DNA of 64,000 nt from Alphaproteobacteria bacterium (GCA_021776025.1 JAJFGR010000022.1:1-64000); one strand, 5' to 3'. Shown: positions 41,397 through 51,759, counted from the stretch's first letter. Translations and numbers: made by a program. Notes: generated from the sequence alone by a model not told the origin.

Positions 41397-41708
41397 TTAA
41401 CCTGACGAAACCAGCTTCACCTTAAACCCATCGAGCTCTTCATCCATAATAATCTGGCACGACAGCCGCGAATTATCCTGCAAATCAAATGCCTCATCCA
41501 ACATCGCTTCCTCGTCTTCTCGCTTAGCTGATAATTTATTAACCCACGCCTCATCCACATAAACGTGACACGTCGCGCACGCACACGCTCCGCCGCATTC
41601 GGCCTTAATCGGCAACCCATGCTCACGGATAATCTCCATCACCCGCCAACCCTCAAGTGCCTCCAGCGCGTGCTCCTTACCTTTAAGGTCTGTCACATAA
41701 ATTTTCAT
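41397..41708 (-). CDS. fdx: 2Fe-2S ferredoxin, adrenodoxin type
   Basis: 103 residues. The cluster ligands are in AECGGACACATCHVYVD (C-x5-C-x2-C), with the fourth in RLSCQI. It carries electrons in Fe-S assembly and to other oxidoreductases. It is followed by a membrane-protein gene after a few bases. Confidence 0.92.
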   Translation of the reverse strand: MKIYVTDLKGKEHALEALEGWRVMEIIREHGLPIKAECGGACACATCHVYVDEAWVNKLSAKREDEEAMLDEAFDLQDNSRLSCQIIMDEELDGFKVKLVSSG

Positions 41709-41717
41709 CGAAACCCT

Positions 41718-42524
41718 TTACCAGATGGCCGTCTTTTTATTCTCGCCCTTAAACACGGAATAAACGCCATAGGCTATGCCGATACTGGAAACCAGCGCCA
41801 TCAGATAATCAATCAACGCCTGAATGGCGGCCATACCGCTGCCAAAAACAACCGATTTTTCATCAAATCCAAGCCCCCCTGCTATCATTCCAAAAGCTTG
41901 AGAGAGAATAAGGAGCAGCAAAACAAGCGGCACAAAACACATCACCCATACCCCTAAAAAATTAAACGAGGACATGAACGATTTGAACGTGTCCAAAAAT
42001 TCAAACACACTGCGCCCCATAACCACAGGAATATAAATCCATAAAAACCGGAACGCCCAAATCGAAAAAGCAATCAACATCACAGCCATAAAAAATGTCT
42101 GCAAACTCGGGTCCGGCGGCGGCGCATCAGGAAGCTGTTGAACCCCGCCATAGGTCATCCCCGTGACAAACGACAAAATCAGCTTAATCAAAACATAAAC
42201 AATCATGCTGGCTTTAATATGTTTTTCTAACGTCTCTGGCCCCGGCAATATGCTAGATTTCTGATCCGCATTAAGATCATCATGGTGCAGCGCCATGATC
42301 ATCAAATGCGCAATCACCCAACCTTCGAGAAAATAAGACGGCAGCAAAAACAACCCCTGACGGAGCACATCTTCGTGCACATCAAACACAACAAAACTCA
42401 CAAAAAGTAAAATTTTAACCGCCACCACCATGGCCGACAGCCGCAAAACATCCTCCCGCCGTTCCCAAACAAAACGGTAAGATTTGGCGGCACATTCAAC
42501 AAAATCAAAACTGGCCATCATCAA
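41718..42524 (-). CDS. Multipass membrane protein of unknown function
   Basis: 268 residues with about six hydrophobic segments (for instance LSAMVVAVKILLFVSFVVF and VWVMCFVPLVLLLLILSQAF). I do not recognise the family. The layout, with a first soluble helix and then paired membrane helices, recalls 59908-60795, but detailed similarity is weak. It probably shares a transcript with the ferredoxin gene. Confidence 0.75.
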   Translation of the reverse strand: MMMASFDFVECAAKSYRFVWERREDVLRLSAMVVAVKILLFVSFVVFDVHEDVLRQGLFLLPSYFLEGWVIAHLMIMALHHDDLNADQKSSILPGPETLEKHIKASMIVYVLIKLILSFVTGMTYGGVQQLPDAPPPDPSLQTFFMAVMLIAFSIWAFRFLWIYIPVVMGRSVFEFLDTFKSFMSSFNFLGVWVMCFVPLVLLLLILSQAFGMIAGGLGFDEKSVVFGSGMAAIQALIDYLMALVSSIGIAYGVYSVFKGENKKTAIW

Positions 42525-42589
42525 ATTTTCTTGTAATTACACTTCAACAAAGCATAGTACCTGCAGATAACGAAGCAATTGAAAAAGAC

Positions 42590-43636
42590 ATGCCCAGCCA
42601 AACCTCTCACACAAAATCCGTCAAAAATCCAAGAGCCATTGCGATCTGGTTGTTTTTTTCCGCCTTCATGGTGTTTGCTATGATGGTCATCGGCGCGATA
42701 ACCCGGCTCAGTGAATCCGGCCTGTCGATGGTGGAATGGCGCCCCCTTATTGGAGCGCTGCCGCCTTTAAACGACGGCGAATGGGGCCGCGTTTTCGATC
42801 TGTATCGTGAAACACCCGAATATCAGAAAAAAAATTCATGGATGGAGATCACCGATTTCAAAACCATTTTCTTTTGGGAATGGTTGCACCGGCTTTGGGG
42901 ACGCACAATCGGGTTGGTTTTTGCCCTCCCCCTTATCTTTTTCTGGACCCGTAAAATGATTCCCCATGGCTATCACCCCAAACTCTTCGCCCTTTTAATT
43001 TTAGGGGGGCTTCAGGGTTTAATGGGCTGGTATATGGTCAAAAGCGGCCTGATAGATCAACCGGCCGTCAGCCACTACCGCCTTGCCGCCCATCTCTCTC
43101 TGGCCTTCCTCATTTTTTCCGCACTAATCTGGCTAGGCCTCTCCCTCACAATCAAAACGCGTCGTTTCGGTAACCGCGCGCTCAATCTTCATGGCTGGCT
43201 CGCCCTGGCCTTTATTATAATGACCATGATTTGGGGTGCATTTACCGCCGGGCTCGATGCCGGGCTCGTCTACAATGACAGCTTCCCCAAAATGGGCGGC
43301 GGGTGGCTTCCCCCGGACTTTTGGAAATACGATACGGCATGGATGAACATGCTTGAAAACCACAGCGCCGTCCAATTCGCCCACCGTTGGCTCGCCGTAA
43401 CCAGCGTCATTGTTGTCCTCAGTCTTTGGCTGCACGGCGCCCTTAAACAAAAAACATTCCGCGCGCTGCACGCTGCCGCGCTTATGGCTCTAGCTCAAAT
43501 GGGATTGGGCATTGGCGCGCTGCTCTCTGGCGTTCACATCCATATTGCCGCGGCGCATCAGGCCGGCGCGGTGTTCCTTATTGGTCTCATTTTAATGTGT
43601 ATTTATCAAACCCGGCCAGCGAAAAACTCTGCTTAA
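42590..43636 (+). CDS. ctaA: Heme A synthase (COX15/CtaA)
   Basis: 348 residues, an inner-membrane enzyme that oxidises heme O to heme A for aa3-type oxidase. It has ~8 membrane helices. The heme-ligand His lie in WEWLHRLWGR, RLAAHLSLAF, QFAHRWLAV and IHIAAAHQAG, with GAITRLSESGLSMVEW near the start. This is the longer alphaproteobacterial/mitochondrial type. The end overlaps the next, opposite gene by 4 bases. Confidence 0.95.
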   Translation: MPSQTSHTKSVKNPRAIAIWLFFSAFMVFAMMVIGAITRLSESGLSMVEWRPLIGALPPLNDGEWGRVFDLYRETPEYQKKNSWMEITDFKTIFFWEWLHRLWGRTIGLVFALPLIFFWTRKMIPHGYHPKLFALLILGGLQGLMGWYMVKSGLIDQPAVSHYRLAAHLSLAFLIFSALIWLGLSLTIKTRRFGNRALNLHGWLALAFIIMTMIWGAFTAGLDAGLVYNDSFPKMGGGWLPPDFWKYDTAWMNMLENHSAVQFAHRWLAVTSVIVVLSLWLHGALKQKTFRALHAAALMALAQMGLGIGALLSGVHIHIAAAHQAGAVFLIGLILMCIYQTRPAKNSA

Positions 43637-44832
43637 GATTGCCCCTGCCCATCCTCGGGCGGCGGTTCTTTGTCTTTATCAGCATCATCCTTCCCCTCTT
43701 TCCCCGGTACAAACGTCATTGGCGGAGAGCCTGGTGAGACCGTCGGCGAAGTAAGCGACGGCGTCGGACTTTCAACAGGTGCGGGCTGGTGTACTTGCGG
43801 CTCCTGATTCGGTGACGGTGGCTGCTGCCCTGCCGTAAGAATGATCTCCGGCCCCCCGCCGCCAGCTGGTGCCGATGGATCAAGAACCGGTGAGGAAGTC
43901 TCTACAGGCTGAGCAGCCGGTCCATCCGACGCTTCAAACGACGGAACCCGTGGCGCTGGCTCTTGTATTTGCGATGGTGAGTCTTGCGCTAACGGCTCCT
44001 CTCTGGGAGCAGTCAACGGAGGCACCTGCTGTGGTGGAGCCTCTGACTGTTGCATGTTTTGTATCTGCGGCGCCACCGGGGAAACTTCCGGCGACGGCGC
44101 TATATCCTGCACCTCTGGCTCCCGTGGCTCCGGCTCCGGTTGCTGCATATCCTCCACCTGCGGCGCCGTCGGTGGAGAACCGGGCGCCGGCATCATATCA
44201 ATCGGCTTAATATCATCGAGAGAATCTAAAGATGCCCCATCAGGAACCCCCGCGTTTGGCAGCTTAGGGGCCTCCTGCGATAATGGCGATAGCGCTTCAT
44301 CTGTCGATGGTGGAGCAGTCTCTATCGGTTTTACCTCAGGCGCAGAAGGTGTTTTTTCAACCTCATAAGCTGATCCGGCGGCTTGCGGCCCCGGCGCTGC
44401 GGCCCCTCCAGCTGCATCCCCTTCACCCGCCAAAGGCGGTATAAACCTATCAACAATCTTTTGCCCATAAATCAAAAGCGCAATCGGCCGGCCCATTTTT
44501 TCAATAGCCCCTTTTACAAAATCAACCTGCAGCGCACCCTGTTGAACGCTATCTTCTTCAACCGTCTCCATAAAAGACAACAGCTCCAGTCGCCGCTCCT
44601 CGGCCTCTTGTTCCAATTCTGTCCGCCGCTCTCTATCTGGCGCGCCCTCTTCATCATACCCAATCAGCTCAGCCCCCAGCACATGCTCGGCCGCCACCGG
44701 CCAAGCCTGCGTAAACTTCACACGGCCACTAATATTCGCCAGGATATAAAAAATCTCCAGCGCTTCTTTAAATTCTTCGAAATGCTCGCTTGTAAGCTTA
44801 TTTTCAGCGGGTGGAGGCGGTAAATCTGACAT
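43633..44832 (-). CDS. Proline/glutamine-rich protein of unknown function
   Basis: 399 residues. Residues 1-140 form a helical domain (FKEALEIFYILANISGRVKF and AIEKMGRPIALLIYGQKIVD). The rest is disordered and rich in Pro, Gln, Ser and Glu. No signal peptide is seen. The function is unknown. It follows the 1021-residue gene on the same strand after 124 bases, and both carry Pro-rich segments, so they may form one unit. Confidence 0.7.
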   Translation of the reverse strand: MSDLPPPPAENKLTSEHFEEFKEALEIFYILANISGRVKFTQAWPVAAEHVLGAELIGYDEEGAPDRERRTELEQEAEERRLELLSFMETVEEDSVQQGALQVDFVKGAIEKMGRPIALLIYGQKIVDRFIPPLAGEGDAAGGAAAPGPQAAGSAYEVEKTPSAPEVKPIETAPPSTDEALSPLSQEAPKLPNAGVPDGASLDSLDDIKPIDMMPAPGSPPTAPQVEDMQQPEPEPREPEVQDIAPSPEVSPVAPQIQNMQQSEAPPQQVPPLTAPREEPLAQDSPSQIQEPAPRVPSFEASDGPAAQPVETSSPVLDPSAPAGGGGPEIILTAGQQPPSPNQEPQVHQPAPVESPTPSLTSPTVSPGSPPMTFVPGKEGKDDADKDKEPPPEDGQGQS

Positions 44833-44956
44833 GAGAATTGTTTAAACCTTCGTCATTAACACATATGAATTAACAATAGCGCGACCCAGCGCATTTATGA
44901 AGAAAGAAAGTAAAAGACGTATTTTAACACAGGCAAAAAAGCCCATCACAGTCCGT

Positions 44957-47900
44957 TTATTCCGGCTGCGGCTTAAGCTCGGCATTCAATCCCGGCGTTA
45001 CCTCTTTGTCATCTTTCGGCTTATCCAGCGGTATTAGACGATTTGACAACTTACTGCCAATTGCATTTGAAGCGCCCTCAACTTGTATACGTGACCCATC
45101 ACAAGACTTTCTCGCCGCGCGGTCAAAATCATTCTGCGCATTTTGCGTTGGCGTTGGCGTTGACGTTACCTCAGGGCCACACACCGTCGCACTATCAAAC
45201 TCATCACTCACTGTTTGCGTAGCAAATTGATCACCACGATACGCCTTATCATCAATGCCCGCCGCGCCGGGTCTAAGGTCATACTCAACTTTATCAATAA
45301 CCTGCCTCAACGCCGTCTTAAGCGCCCAAACATCATCATGAGTAAACGGTTCATCTTTGAGCCTAGCCCGTCCTCTTCCGGTGTTGATACGCTGGGCTTC
45401 AACAATACTCAACAACGCCGGGAGCGCCCGCAACCCCTCCTCAAATTTCATATTATCAGGGTTGGCCGCCAGCTCTCTCAGCTCTTTACGCCCTTTATAC
45501 CCTTTACACCCTTCACGCCCTTCACGCCCCTCTGCCTCCGACAGTTCCTTCGGAACTTTAATCAACTTGATCTCCGCACTGTTAGGATTGAAGCCTCCGC
45601 CCCTATTGTAATAAGCCAGCATCTTCCCACTTGTCGCGGCGCTATCGACTTGCACCCCGCTTACTGGTGTTTTACTGCCAAGAAACGATCCAACAGGAAG
45701 TTTTTCGTTAGTATTTCTCTGAAGCAGCGCAATAACATTTTTATCTCCCGGGCGAATAACATCAGGACCATAAAAAAGGTCACCCGCCAATCTAAACAAC
45801 GCTAGGGAATCAGCTCTGCTTATCGAAGAGGATGGCCGCACCGGCTTCGGCGCATTTGCACTCAGGGATTCCGCGCCGCTAACATATGTCACCCCCTTTG
45901 CTTTTTTCGCAGCGTCCGCTTGCTCAATTCCCGCCGCTTTATTACGAATTATGGCTGCTTCTTTCGCATAGCCTTCTGCAAATTCTTTCAACGGCGGAGC
46001 ATAATCCGGTTCAATAAGCTCAAGAAAATTTTCCAGAGAACCCGTATGAATACGCGATGCCCCTTTTCCAAAGACTAAATTAAAACCCGGATCAGCAACG
46101 CGCATTTGCTCATACATTTGCTCCATAGTTTCACTGGCCGGACTATTCTTTTCAATCTCCCTCAACGCCGCAATATCAATTTTTTCAATTGAAAAAACCA
46201 TCGAACGCTTATCAATCGCCATCACATAAACCTGATCATCATCATCTTTGAAAGCAACAAAGCCATGTTGATCAATCGGATTCGAAACACCCTTGTCTTT
46301 ATATTCAGGCCGCGCGTTGAATAAATGCCAATCATCATACACTTGGGCAATCTGCTGCGCTCCAAAGGTGGCGCCGCCAGACCCGATTTGTAAATTTTGC
46401 AATCCCGGCTTCCATGTTGGAACATCGCGCTGAAAATAATGTTTATACTTCGGAAATCCGCCCGGTTGATCAGCACGCAGAGCAGCAGACCCTTCGCTCA
46501 TTTTTTTTGCAAAATTCTCCGCCGCCTTATCCGGATCACTCTCCGCAGCCGCCGCAGAAACAGCCTCTTCCGCCATACGGTTAAATCTACGGCGATATTC
46601 TTTATCGCCATATGGCAATGTGACAACCGTATTGATCAAAATAAATACATTGTTAGCCAGTTCATCCGCTGTCTTGTCCTTCTTTTGGCTTTGCACTCGC
46701 GCCGCGGCTTTGTAAAAATCTTTCAACCGCTCTTTACTGGTCTTGCTACCATCGTCCGTATCTAGAATTCCAGACGGTATTACCAGCTCCGGCATCAACT
46801 CGGTAATCCCCATCCGCCCTGTATATTCCCGCGTCAAAGAATCCAAGAGCCGCAACATATCTGGGTTTGTGTTGGCCAGATCCATCATCCCCTCCATGCC
46901 CAGATCTTTCATCGCCTGGCCATGGCCGGCTTCAGCCGGTGTTAACAACTGCTGGAAAAGCCGCTGCGAATAAGGGGGAACCTCTACGGGGTTATTGTTC
47001 GGATCAATCAGCAGCTCTTTCGCAAGCAGTCCTTCTACATACAAATGATCAAGCGCATCAACAAGCTTCTGAACCTTCTCTTTCTCAAAAAGCGGTTTGA
47101 TCTTGGCCAGATCTTCATCGCTCATAAAGCTTTTTAATTTTTTCTCCAGCTCAGGCAGGTTTTCAACAATATGCTTGCCAACCCCCGGGGTATAACGCCA
47201 ATTCTGTCCGCCTGGAATGTTCATAACCATCGGATCACTCAGCACCATCAACAACCCTTGCAGCGAAGCTTGCGAGCGCAAATCAAAAATTCCGTCAACT
47301 TTGGTCACTTCGGGAATGCGGCGATTCAAAATTCTAGTATCTTGAAACCCTTTTAAAAAGCCCAGAAGATTCCGCGCCATCGGCGACATATCTTTCAGTG
47401 CGTCTTCAGTTTTTTGCGAAGCGTCCGCCAACTGCTTATTCAAAACTGGCACAAGACCTTGAATACCCATGGCAGAGTTTCCTCCCAAAGCCAGCTCAAC
47501 AAAAGCCACAGATTCAGTGATCGTTGGAGGGGGAGGCTTTTCTTCTGGTGCTGGCGGCGGGGGAGGGGGGCTCCCCGGTGTTGGCGCCGCTACAGCAAGC
47601 ACACCATCATCATAAGCTACATCTAAACTGGCAATAGTCTCTGACGATTTTTCAACAAGATCAAAAAACTTTGCCGGATCCGCTATCATCCGCGCCGGAA
47701 CGCCGCCAATGCCTCTCAAAACTCCACGGGCCATATCAGTTCCAACAAGCGGAAGATCATAGGTATTCTTTAAGCCAGTAAATATGGCACTACTTTTAAG
47801 AGTTTCAATTTTTTTAGACAGAGCTTTACCAAACTCGGGCGTATAACCAACCGCCGGATTATATTCCAGCTTATCCGCGCTGGAAGCACCATTAATCAAC

Positions 47901-48022
47901 CCAACAATCTTTTCCATACCAGCATTAACATCACGCGCAAGCGTAGATCGATCGCCCGGCTTTACGCCAACCGCTTTTAAAGCTTCATGAATAGAGTTGA
48001 TTTGGTCTTGCGTGACCGCCAT
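44957..48022 (-). CDS. Large orphan protein, 1021 residues
   Basis: No signal peptide and no strong membrane segment. Residues ~150-170 are a Pro-rich linker (GSPPPPPPAPEEKPPPP). The rest is a helical and mixed fold that I do not recognise. Near residue 830 a short repeat EGREGREGCKGYKGRKELRE reflects tandem DNA repeats. The C-terminus is Pro/Asp-rich. Size, solubility and presence beside another unknown Pro-rich protein would suit a secreted effector of the Dot-type system, but there is no direct evidence for that. The base composition is like the core genes. Confidence 0.7.
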   Translation of the reverse strand: MAVTQDQINSIHEALKAVGVKPGDRSTLARDVNAGMEKIVGLINGASSADKLEYNPAVGYTPEFGKALSKKIETLKSSAIFTGLKNTYDLPLVGTDMARGVLRGIGGVPARMIADPAKFFDLVEKSSETIASLDVAYDDGVLAVAAPTPGSPPPPPPAPEEKPPPPTITESVAFVELALGGNSAMGIQGLVPVLNKQLADASQKTEDALKDMSPMARNLLGFLKGFQDTRILNRRIPEVTKVDGIFDLRSQASLQGLLMVLSDPMVMNIPGGQNWRYTPGVGKHIVENLPELEKKLKSFMSDEDLAKIKPLFEKEKVQKLVDALDHLYVEGLLAKELLIDPNNNPVEVPPYSQRLFQQLLTPAEAGHGQAMKDLGMEGMMDLANTNPDMLRLLDSLTREYTGRMGITELMPELVIPSGILDTDDGSKTSKERLKDFYKAAARVQSQKKDKTADELANNVFILINTVVTLPYGDKEYRRRFNRMAEEAVSAAAAESDPDKAAENFAKKMSEGSAALRADQPGGFPKYKHYFQRDVPTWKPGLQNLQIGSGGATFGAQQIAQVYDDWHLFNARPEYKDKGVSNPIDQHGFVAFKDDDDQVYVMAIDKRSMVFSIEKIDIAALREIEKNSPASETMEQMYEQMRVADPGFNLVFGKGASRIHTGSLENFLELIEPDYAPPLKEFAEGYAKEAAIIRNKAAGIEQADAAKKAKGVTYVSGAESLSANAPKPVRPSSSISRADSLALFRLAGDLFYGPDVIRPGDKNVIALLQRNTNEKLPVGSFLGSKTPVSGVQVDSAATSGKMLAYYNRGGGFNPNSAEIKLIKVPKELSEAEGREGREGCKGYKGRKELRELAANPDNMKFEEGLRALPALLSIVEAQRINTGRGRARLKDEPFTHDDVWALKTALRQVIDKVEYDLRPGAAGIDDKAYRGDQFATQTVSDEFDSATVCGPEVTSTPTPTQNAQNDFDRAARKSCDGSRIQVEGASNAIGSKLSNRLIPLDKPKDDKEVTPGLNAELKPQPE

Positions 48023-48248
48023 CTTGTTACACCCTCTAATTTTTCAAAAGCCCACCCAATTGTTTTTGGGTTATTTTTATGGGTCTTTTGTTGTCTATTA
48101 CACCAGCTTAACCTTTTGATTTTATTGTTTAAATTTTGAACGCATTTATCGCGTTACGGCTAAGCTAAAAGCATTATGCCATATATAGGTGAATTTTACA
48201 AATTTTTTTCAATGATTTCAAATAGTTAACAAATAGTTAACAAACCGA

Positions 48249-49316
48249 TTAAGCGGGCAGTGAACCTTCGGCAACCAGCATGTCGTGATAGAACTGCAGA
48301 TAATTCTGCAAACACGCTTCTTTGGTGAATTCCGCTTCATAGCGTTTATGGCCATTCTGGATCAGCCTCTCAGCCAGATCTTTATCGTCAATCAAACGTT
48401 GGATGCAATTCCGAATGCCTTCAATATCATCTATTCCAGCCATCAACCCGTCTTCCTCATGACGAACAAATTGCCGCGGCCCATCAGCATCGCAAACCAC
48501 CACCGGCGTTCCTTGCGCCCATGCCTGTACAAACACCGTTCCAAACCCCTCATCCCGTGAAATAAATGTACAAATATCGCAAGCTTGCAACAACGCCGCC
48601 CGGTCTGTCCGCCAACCCAAAAGCTTTACGCGGGCCCCAACATCAAGCTGCTCAATCAGCGCTTCTAATTTACCGCGATCCGGGCCTTCCCCGGCAATCC
48701 ACACATGCACACTAGGCATCTGGGCCGCAACTTTAATCAGCGTATCAAAAGCCTTATCTTCATGAAGCCGCCCCAACCCAAGCAACAGCGGCGCGTCTTC
48801 CGGCGTGCCGTATTCTCCGCGGTAAATTTCCTTTTCAACATTCTCAACTTCAGCAAAATTATTGATATGGCGCACATGCTCAGACTCCACATTGTGATCC
48901 ACAATATGCTGAACAATGTCCGGCGTAATCCCGACAAAATAATCAACACTTTTAAAATATTTGAGCTTATACGGCGTACCCATCCGCGTAACATGCAGGT
49001 AGCGCTTTATGCCCATAGATTTCTTCCAGCGCAGAACTTTTGACGCTGCGCGGCTCATCCAACTTTGCACAATATCAGGCTGAAATTTTTGAATGATTTT
49101 CTGAATTTTCCACGACGTAAAAACATCGATTTTTCCGCCAAACACCAGCGTATGAACCTTGATTCCCGCCTGCTCCAGCTGCGGCACGCGCACTTCATTG
49201 CCCCGCGTTATAACCTCGATATTCTCCCCGGATTCATGCAAAGCAATGCACATATCAACAAAGGCAGTTTCCGCCCCGCCATGCTCCGCCCCTGCCATCA
49301 CTTGAAGGATTTTCAT
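48249..49316 (-). CDS. GT4-family glycosyltransferase
   Basis: 355 residues. The N-terminal Rossmann domain starts KILQVMAGAEHGGAETAFVD. The C-terminal domain has LLGLGRLHEDKAFDTLIKV, WIAGEGPDR and the sugar-nucleotide motif SRDEGFGTVFVQAWAQGTPV. It adds a sugar to a surface polysaccharide or lipid. No other glycan genes are close, so the acceptor is unknown. Confidence 0.9.
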   Translation of the reverse strand: MKILQVMAGAEHGGAETAFVDMCIALHESGENIEVITRGNEVRVPQLEQAGIKVHTLVFGGKIDVFTSWKIQKIIQKFQPDIVQSWMSRAASKVLRWKKSMGIKRYLHVTRMGTPYKLKYFKSVDYFVGITPDIVQHIVDHNVESEHVRHINNFAEVENVEKEIYRGEYGTPEDAPLLLGLGRLHEDKAFDTLIKVAAQMPSVHVWIAGEGPDRGKLEALIEQLDVGARVKLLGWRTDRAALLQACDICTFISRDEGFGTVFVQAWAQGTPVVVCDADGPRQFVRHEEDGLMAGIDDIEGIRNCIQRLIDDKDLAERLIQNGHKRYEAEFTKEACLQNYLQFYHDMLVAEGSLPA

Positions 49317-49352
49317 GTCTGAATTTCTCTTTGAAGAGCGCTTATAAAAAGC

Positions 49353-50090
49353 CTAATCATCGTCCTTTTCTTCGGCTTCTTTTGCAGCTTCTTCCTTCGC
49401 CTTAGCTTCAGCCTCTTCTTGCCCTTTTTTCTCAGCTTCTTTAGCCGCTTTCTTCTCCGCCTCAGCCTGTTCCTTCTCTGCCTGTTCGCGCGCTTTGGCA
49501 TCCGCTTTCGCACGCTCCGCATCATCCATCATCTGCATAACTTGCGGCAGGGTTACCAATGTTGATTGCAGCAGCTTAACCATATTCTCCTGCGTTCCAT
49601 TCATTTTTTCGAGCAAACTCTGACACGCCTCCGCGCTCACAACAGGATTTCTTTTTACCAACTTCCCTTGCTCCTTACGAACTTTATCAATCAGCTTGAG
49701 AAATTTTTGAATCTCTTTTGGCTTGGCATATTCCTGCGCCACAATCATATTATCTACATTCGCATCCGCTTCTTTTATCACGGGACTCACCGCCGCCTTC
49801 CACTCACCAAAACGCGTCTCAAGCGCATCTTCCATATCCGGGTTTGCATCCCCGCACGCATCCACTGCTTCATCAACACTCTCGCGTACAGTTTCAACAA
49901 CCTTGATCATGTTGTAATTACTATGCAGCACTGAAAAATGCCGCTGGTTGGCTTCATTCAAATCCTTCATGAATTCTTCCGCCGCCGCCGCGACTTCGTT
50001 TTTCACCGGCTCCGCTTTGTCATCAGCCGCAAGCACGGGTGAACTAAAAATTATCAATGCAAAAAGAAGGGGCAGTTTTTTCATGATCAT
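49353..50090 (-). CDS. Periplasmic protein with Lys/Glu-rich coiled-coil tail
   Basis: 245 residues. A signal peptide (KKLPLLFALIIFSSPVLA) opens the protein; start is ATG 50090, or 50084 six bases later. Residues 30-170 are helical with three Cys. Residues 170-245 are a long Ala/Lys/Glu stretch likely to form a coiled coil or single helix. I do not recognise the family. The 5' leader holds a terminator-like hairpin. Confidence 0.75.
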   Translation of the reverse strand: MIMKKLPLLFALIIFSSPVLAADDKAEPVKNEVAAAAEEFMKDLNEANQRHFSVLHSNYNMIKVVETVRESVDEAVDACGDANPDMEDALETRFGEWKAAVSPVIKEADANVDNMIVAQEYAKPKEIQKFLKLIDKVRKEQGKLVKRNPVVSAEACQSLLEKMNGTQENMVKLLQSTLVTLPQVMQMMDDAERAKADAKAREQAEKEQAEAEKKAAKEAEKKGQEEAEAKAKEEAAKEAEEKDDD

Positions 50091-50579
50091 GAGCCTGTCT
50101 GTAAAATAATGTCCAAAAATGAAAATAGCCCCGATTGGGGCAAAAAAAAAGCCTGTATGATATTAGCTTAGGAAATTATGGGGCAACACGAAGTCCTAAA
50201 CCCATCATACAGGCCAGTGCGCATGACATAAGAGATAAACCAAAACTATATAAAAACCTTGTATTCTTTAGCGTGAACCGCTTTTTTTGTTTAAATGAGC
50301 CTTCCCCTGCTCAATCCTTAAAGCCTTGTTTTTATGGCTTTTTCTGACCTGTCCCAATATCACTGGTCATTTTTCCTACAAAGGATAAGAAATCACACCC
50401 AAAACCGATCGCTTGTCCTTATATATTTAACATAACACATAAAAGCTGAATAAAAAGTAAATAAAATTCATTCTGTATTTTTTACGATTTTAATGTGAAT
50501 TCAGCGGAATCAGTAAATTATGCTGGAAAAACCGCTTTGTTTGTGGCCTTTTAACCTCTTGCTGTAACAAGGGTAAAGA
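50091..50579. promoter_or_regulatory. Intergenic region with terminator-like hairpins
   Basis: On the minus strand GCCTGTATGAT pairs with ATCATACAGGC (11 of 11, 50151-50213), enclosing TTAGGA/TCCTAA, and is followed by nine T. A short GCCCC-AAT-CGGGGC hairpin then leads to the periplasmic gene. This looks like a terminator or attenuator. A short frame ending LMSCALACMMGLGLRVAP lies inside it but has no clear start. The plus-strand side holds the dehydrogenase promoter. Confidence 0.55.
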
Positions 50580-51746
50580 ATGACAAACAAGCAAAATAAC
50601 AACGATCTAGGCCCTGATGACGTAAATGTCACAAAAATCTCTGTCGATACGCATCCGCAATACATGGATCACGAAACTGTCTATAAAGTTCATGCACCTA
50701 AACATAATGTTACCGCCTTAATCGGCGTCCATAGCACCGCCCTCGGCCCGTCTTTAGGAGGCATTCGCTACGCCTTTTATAAAAGCGAACACGAAGCGCT
50801 TGGCGATGTACTTCGCTTATCCCAAGCCATGACGTGGAAAAATGCAGCGGCCGCCCTCGACCATGGCGGCGGTAAAGGTGTTGTCATGGCACCGGAAGAT
50901 TCCCGCACACCTGATAAAACCACGCTGAATGTCTTGGCCCACGGTTTAAACATCATCAATGAAAATGACATTATTTATTACGGCGCCGAAGATATGAATA
51001 TGGGCGAAGCTGCTCTTGATTACATCGCCGAAACTGCGCCATGGATTAAAGGCGTCACCTCTTCCGATCCCAATGTGGTCAGCGGTACCCCATCCCCGCT
51101 AACCGCCATCGGCGTCTTTGAATGTATGAAAATCGCTGCACAATTTAAACTGGGTAAAAACTCACTTAAAGACCTGCGCATTTCCATGCAGGGCCTCGGC
51201 GCTGTCGGCGGCGCACTCGCTGAACTGCTTCATAAAGAAGGTGCAATCGTTATCGGCTGCGACGTTGCCGATTTTGTGTTTGATGATCTGGGCGCCAAAA
51301 GCGTGGGTGTTGAACGCTCAGGCCTTGATGAAATTTACGATGTCCGCGCCGATATTTTCGCGCCCAACGCCATCGGCGGAACCTTGAGCGATGAAAATAT
51401 CCAGCGTCTGCATAAAGCCGGCATCAAAATTGTGTGCGGCGCAGCCAATAACCAGCAGGAAGATCAAATCGGCGGCGTACAAAGCCGCCTCATGCACGAA
51501 CTTGGTATGCTCTATTGCCCAGACTATATCGTCAATGCCGGCGGCGTCATCTGGGTTGCCATGGTTGGTAAGGACAAAAAAACAGTAACCGAAGATATTC
51601 GCAGCAATGTCCCAAAACGATTCGAAGAGGTGCTCAAACTGTATGAACAAAGCCCCGATAAAGACCTAGGCACGATCGCACTGGACTATGCGAAAAAACG
51701 CGTCCAGAATGCCAAGGAAAATACCAGCAGCCGAAAAACTGGATAA
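50580..51746 (+). CDS. Leucine/phenylalanine/valine dehydrogenase
   Basis: 388 residues. It reversibly deaminates a branched or aromatic amino acid with NAD. LGPSLGGIRYAFYKSEHEAL, the catalytic lysine in DHGGGKGVVM, and YYGAEDMNMGEAALDYIAE are family motifs. GLGAVGGALAELLHKEG is the NAD-binding turn. Length suits leucine dehydrogenase. The pilin-like gene follows after only 13 bases and is probably cotranscribed. Confidence 0.9.
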   Translation: MTNKQNNNDLGPDDVNVTKISVDTHPQYMDHETVYKVHAPKHNVTALIGVHSTALGPSLGGIRYAFYKSEHEALGDVLRLSQAMTWKNAAAALDHGGGKGVVMAPEDSRTPDKTTLNVLAHGLNIINENDIIYYGAEDMNMGEAALDYIAETAPWIKGVTSSDPNVVSGTPSPLTAIGVFECMKIAAQFKLGKNSLKDLRISMQGLGAVGGALAELLHKEGAIVIGCDVADFVFDDLGAKSVGVERSGLDEIYDVRADIFAPNAIGGTLSDENIQRLHKAGIKIVCGAANNQQEDQIGGVQSRLMHELGMLYCPDYIVNAGGVIWVAMVGKDKKTVTEDIRSNVPKRFEEVLKLYEQSPDKDLGTIALDYAKKRVQNAKENTSSRKTG

Positions 51747-51759
51747 CGAAAGCAAACAA

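Noticed and set aside
50135-50347. 70-codon plus-strand frame before the dehydrogenase
   Set aside because: Lies over the hairpin region, no ribosome site and no family.
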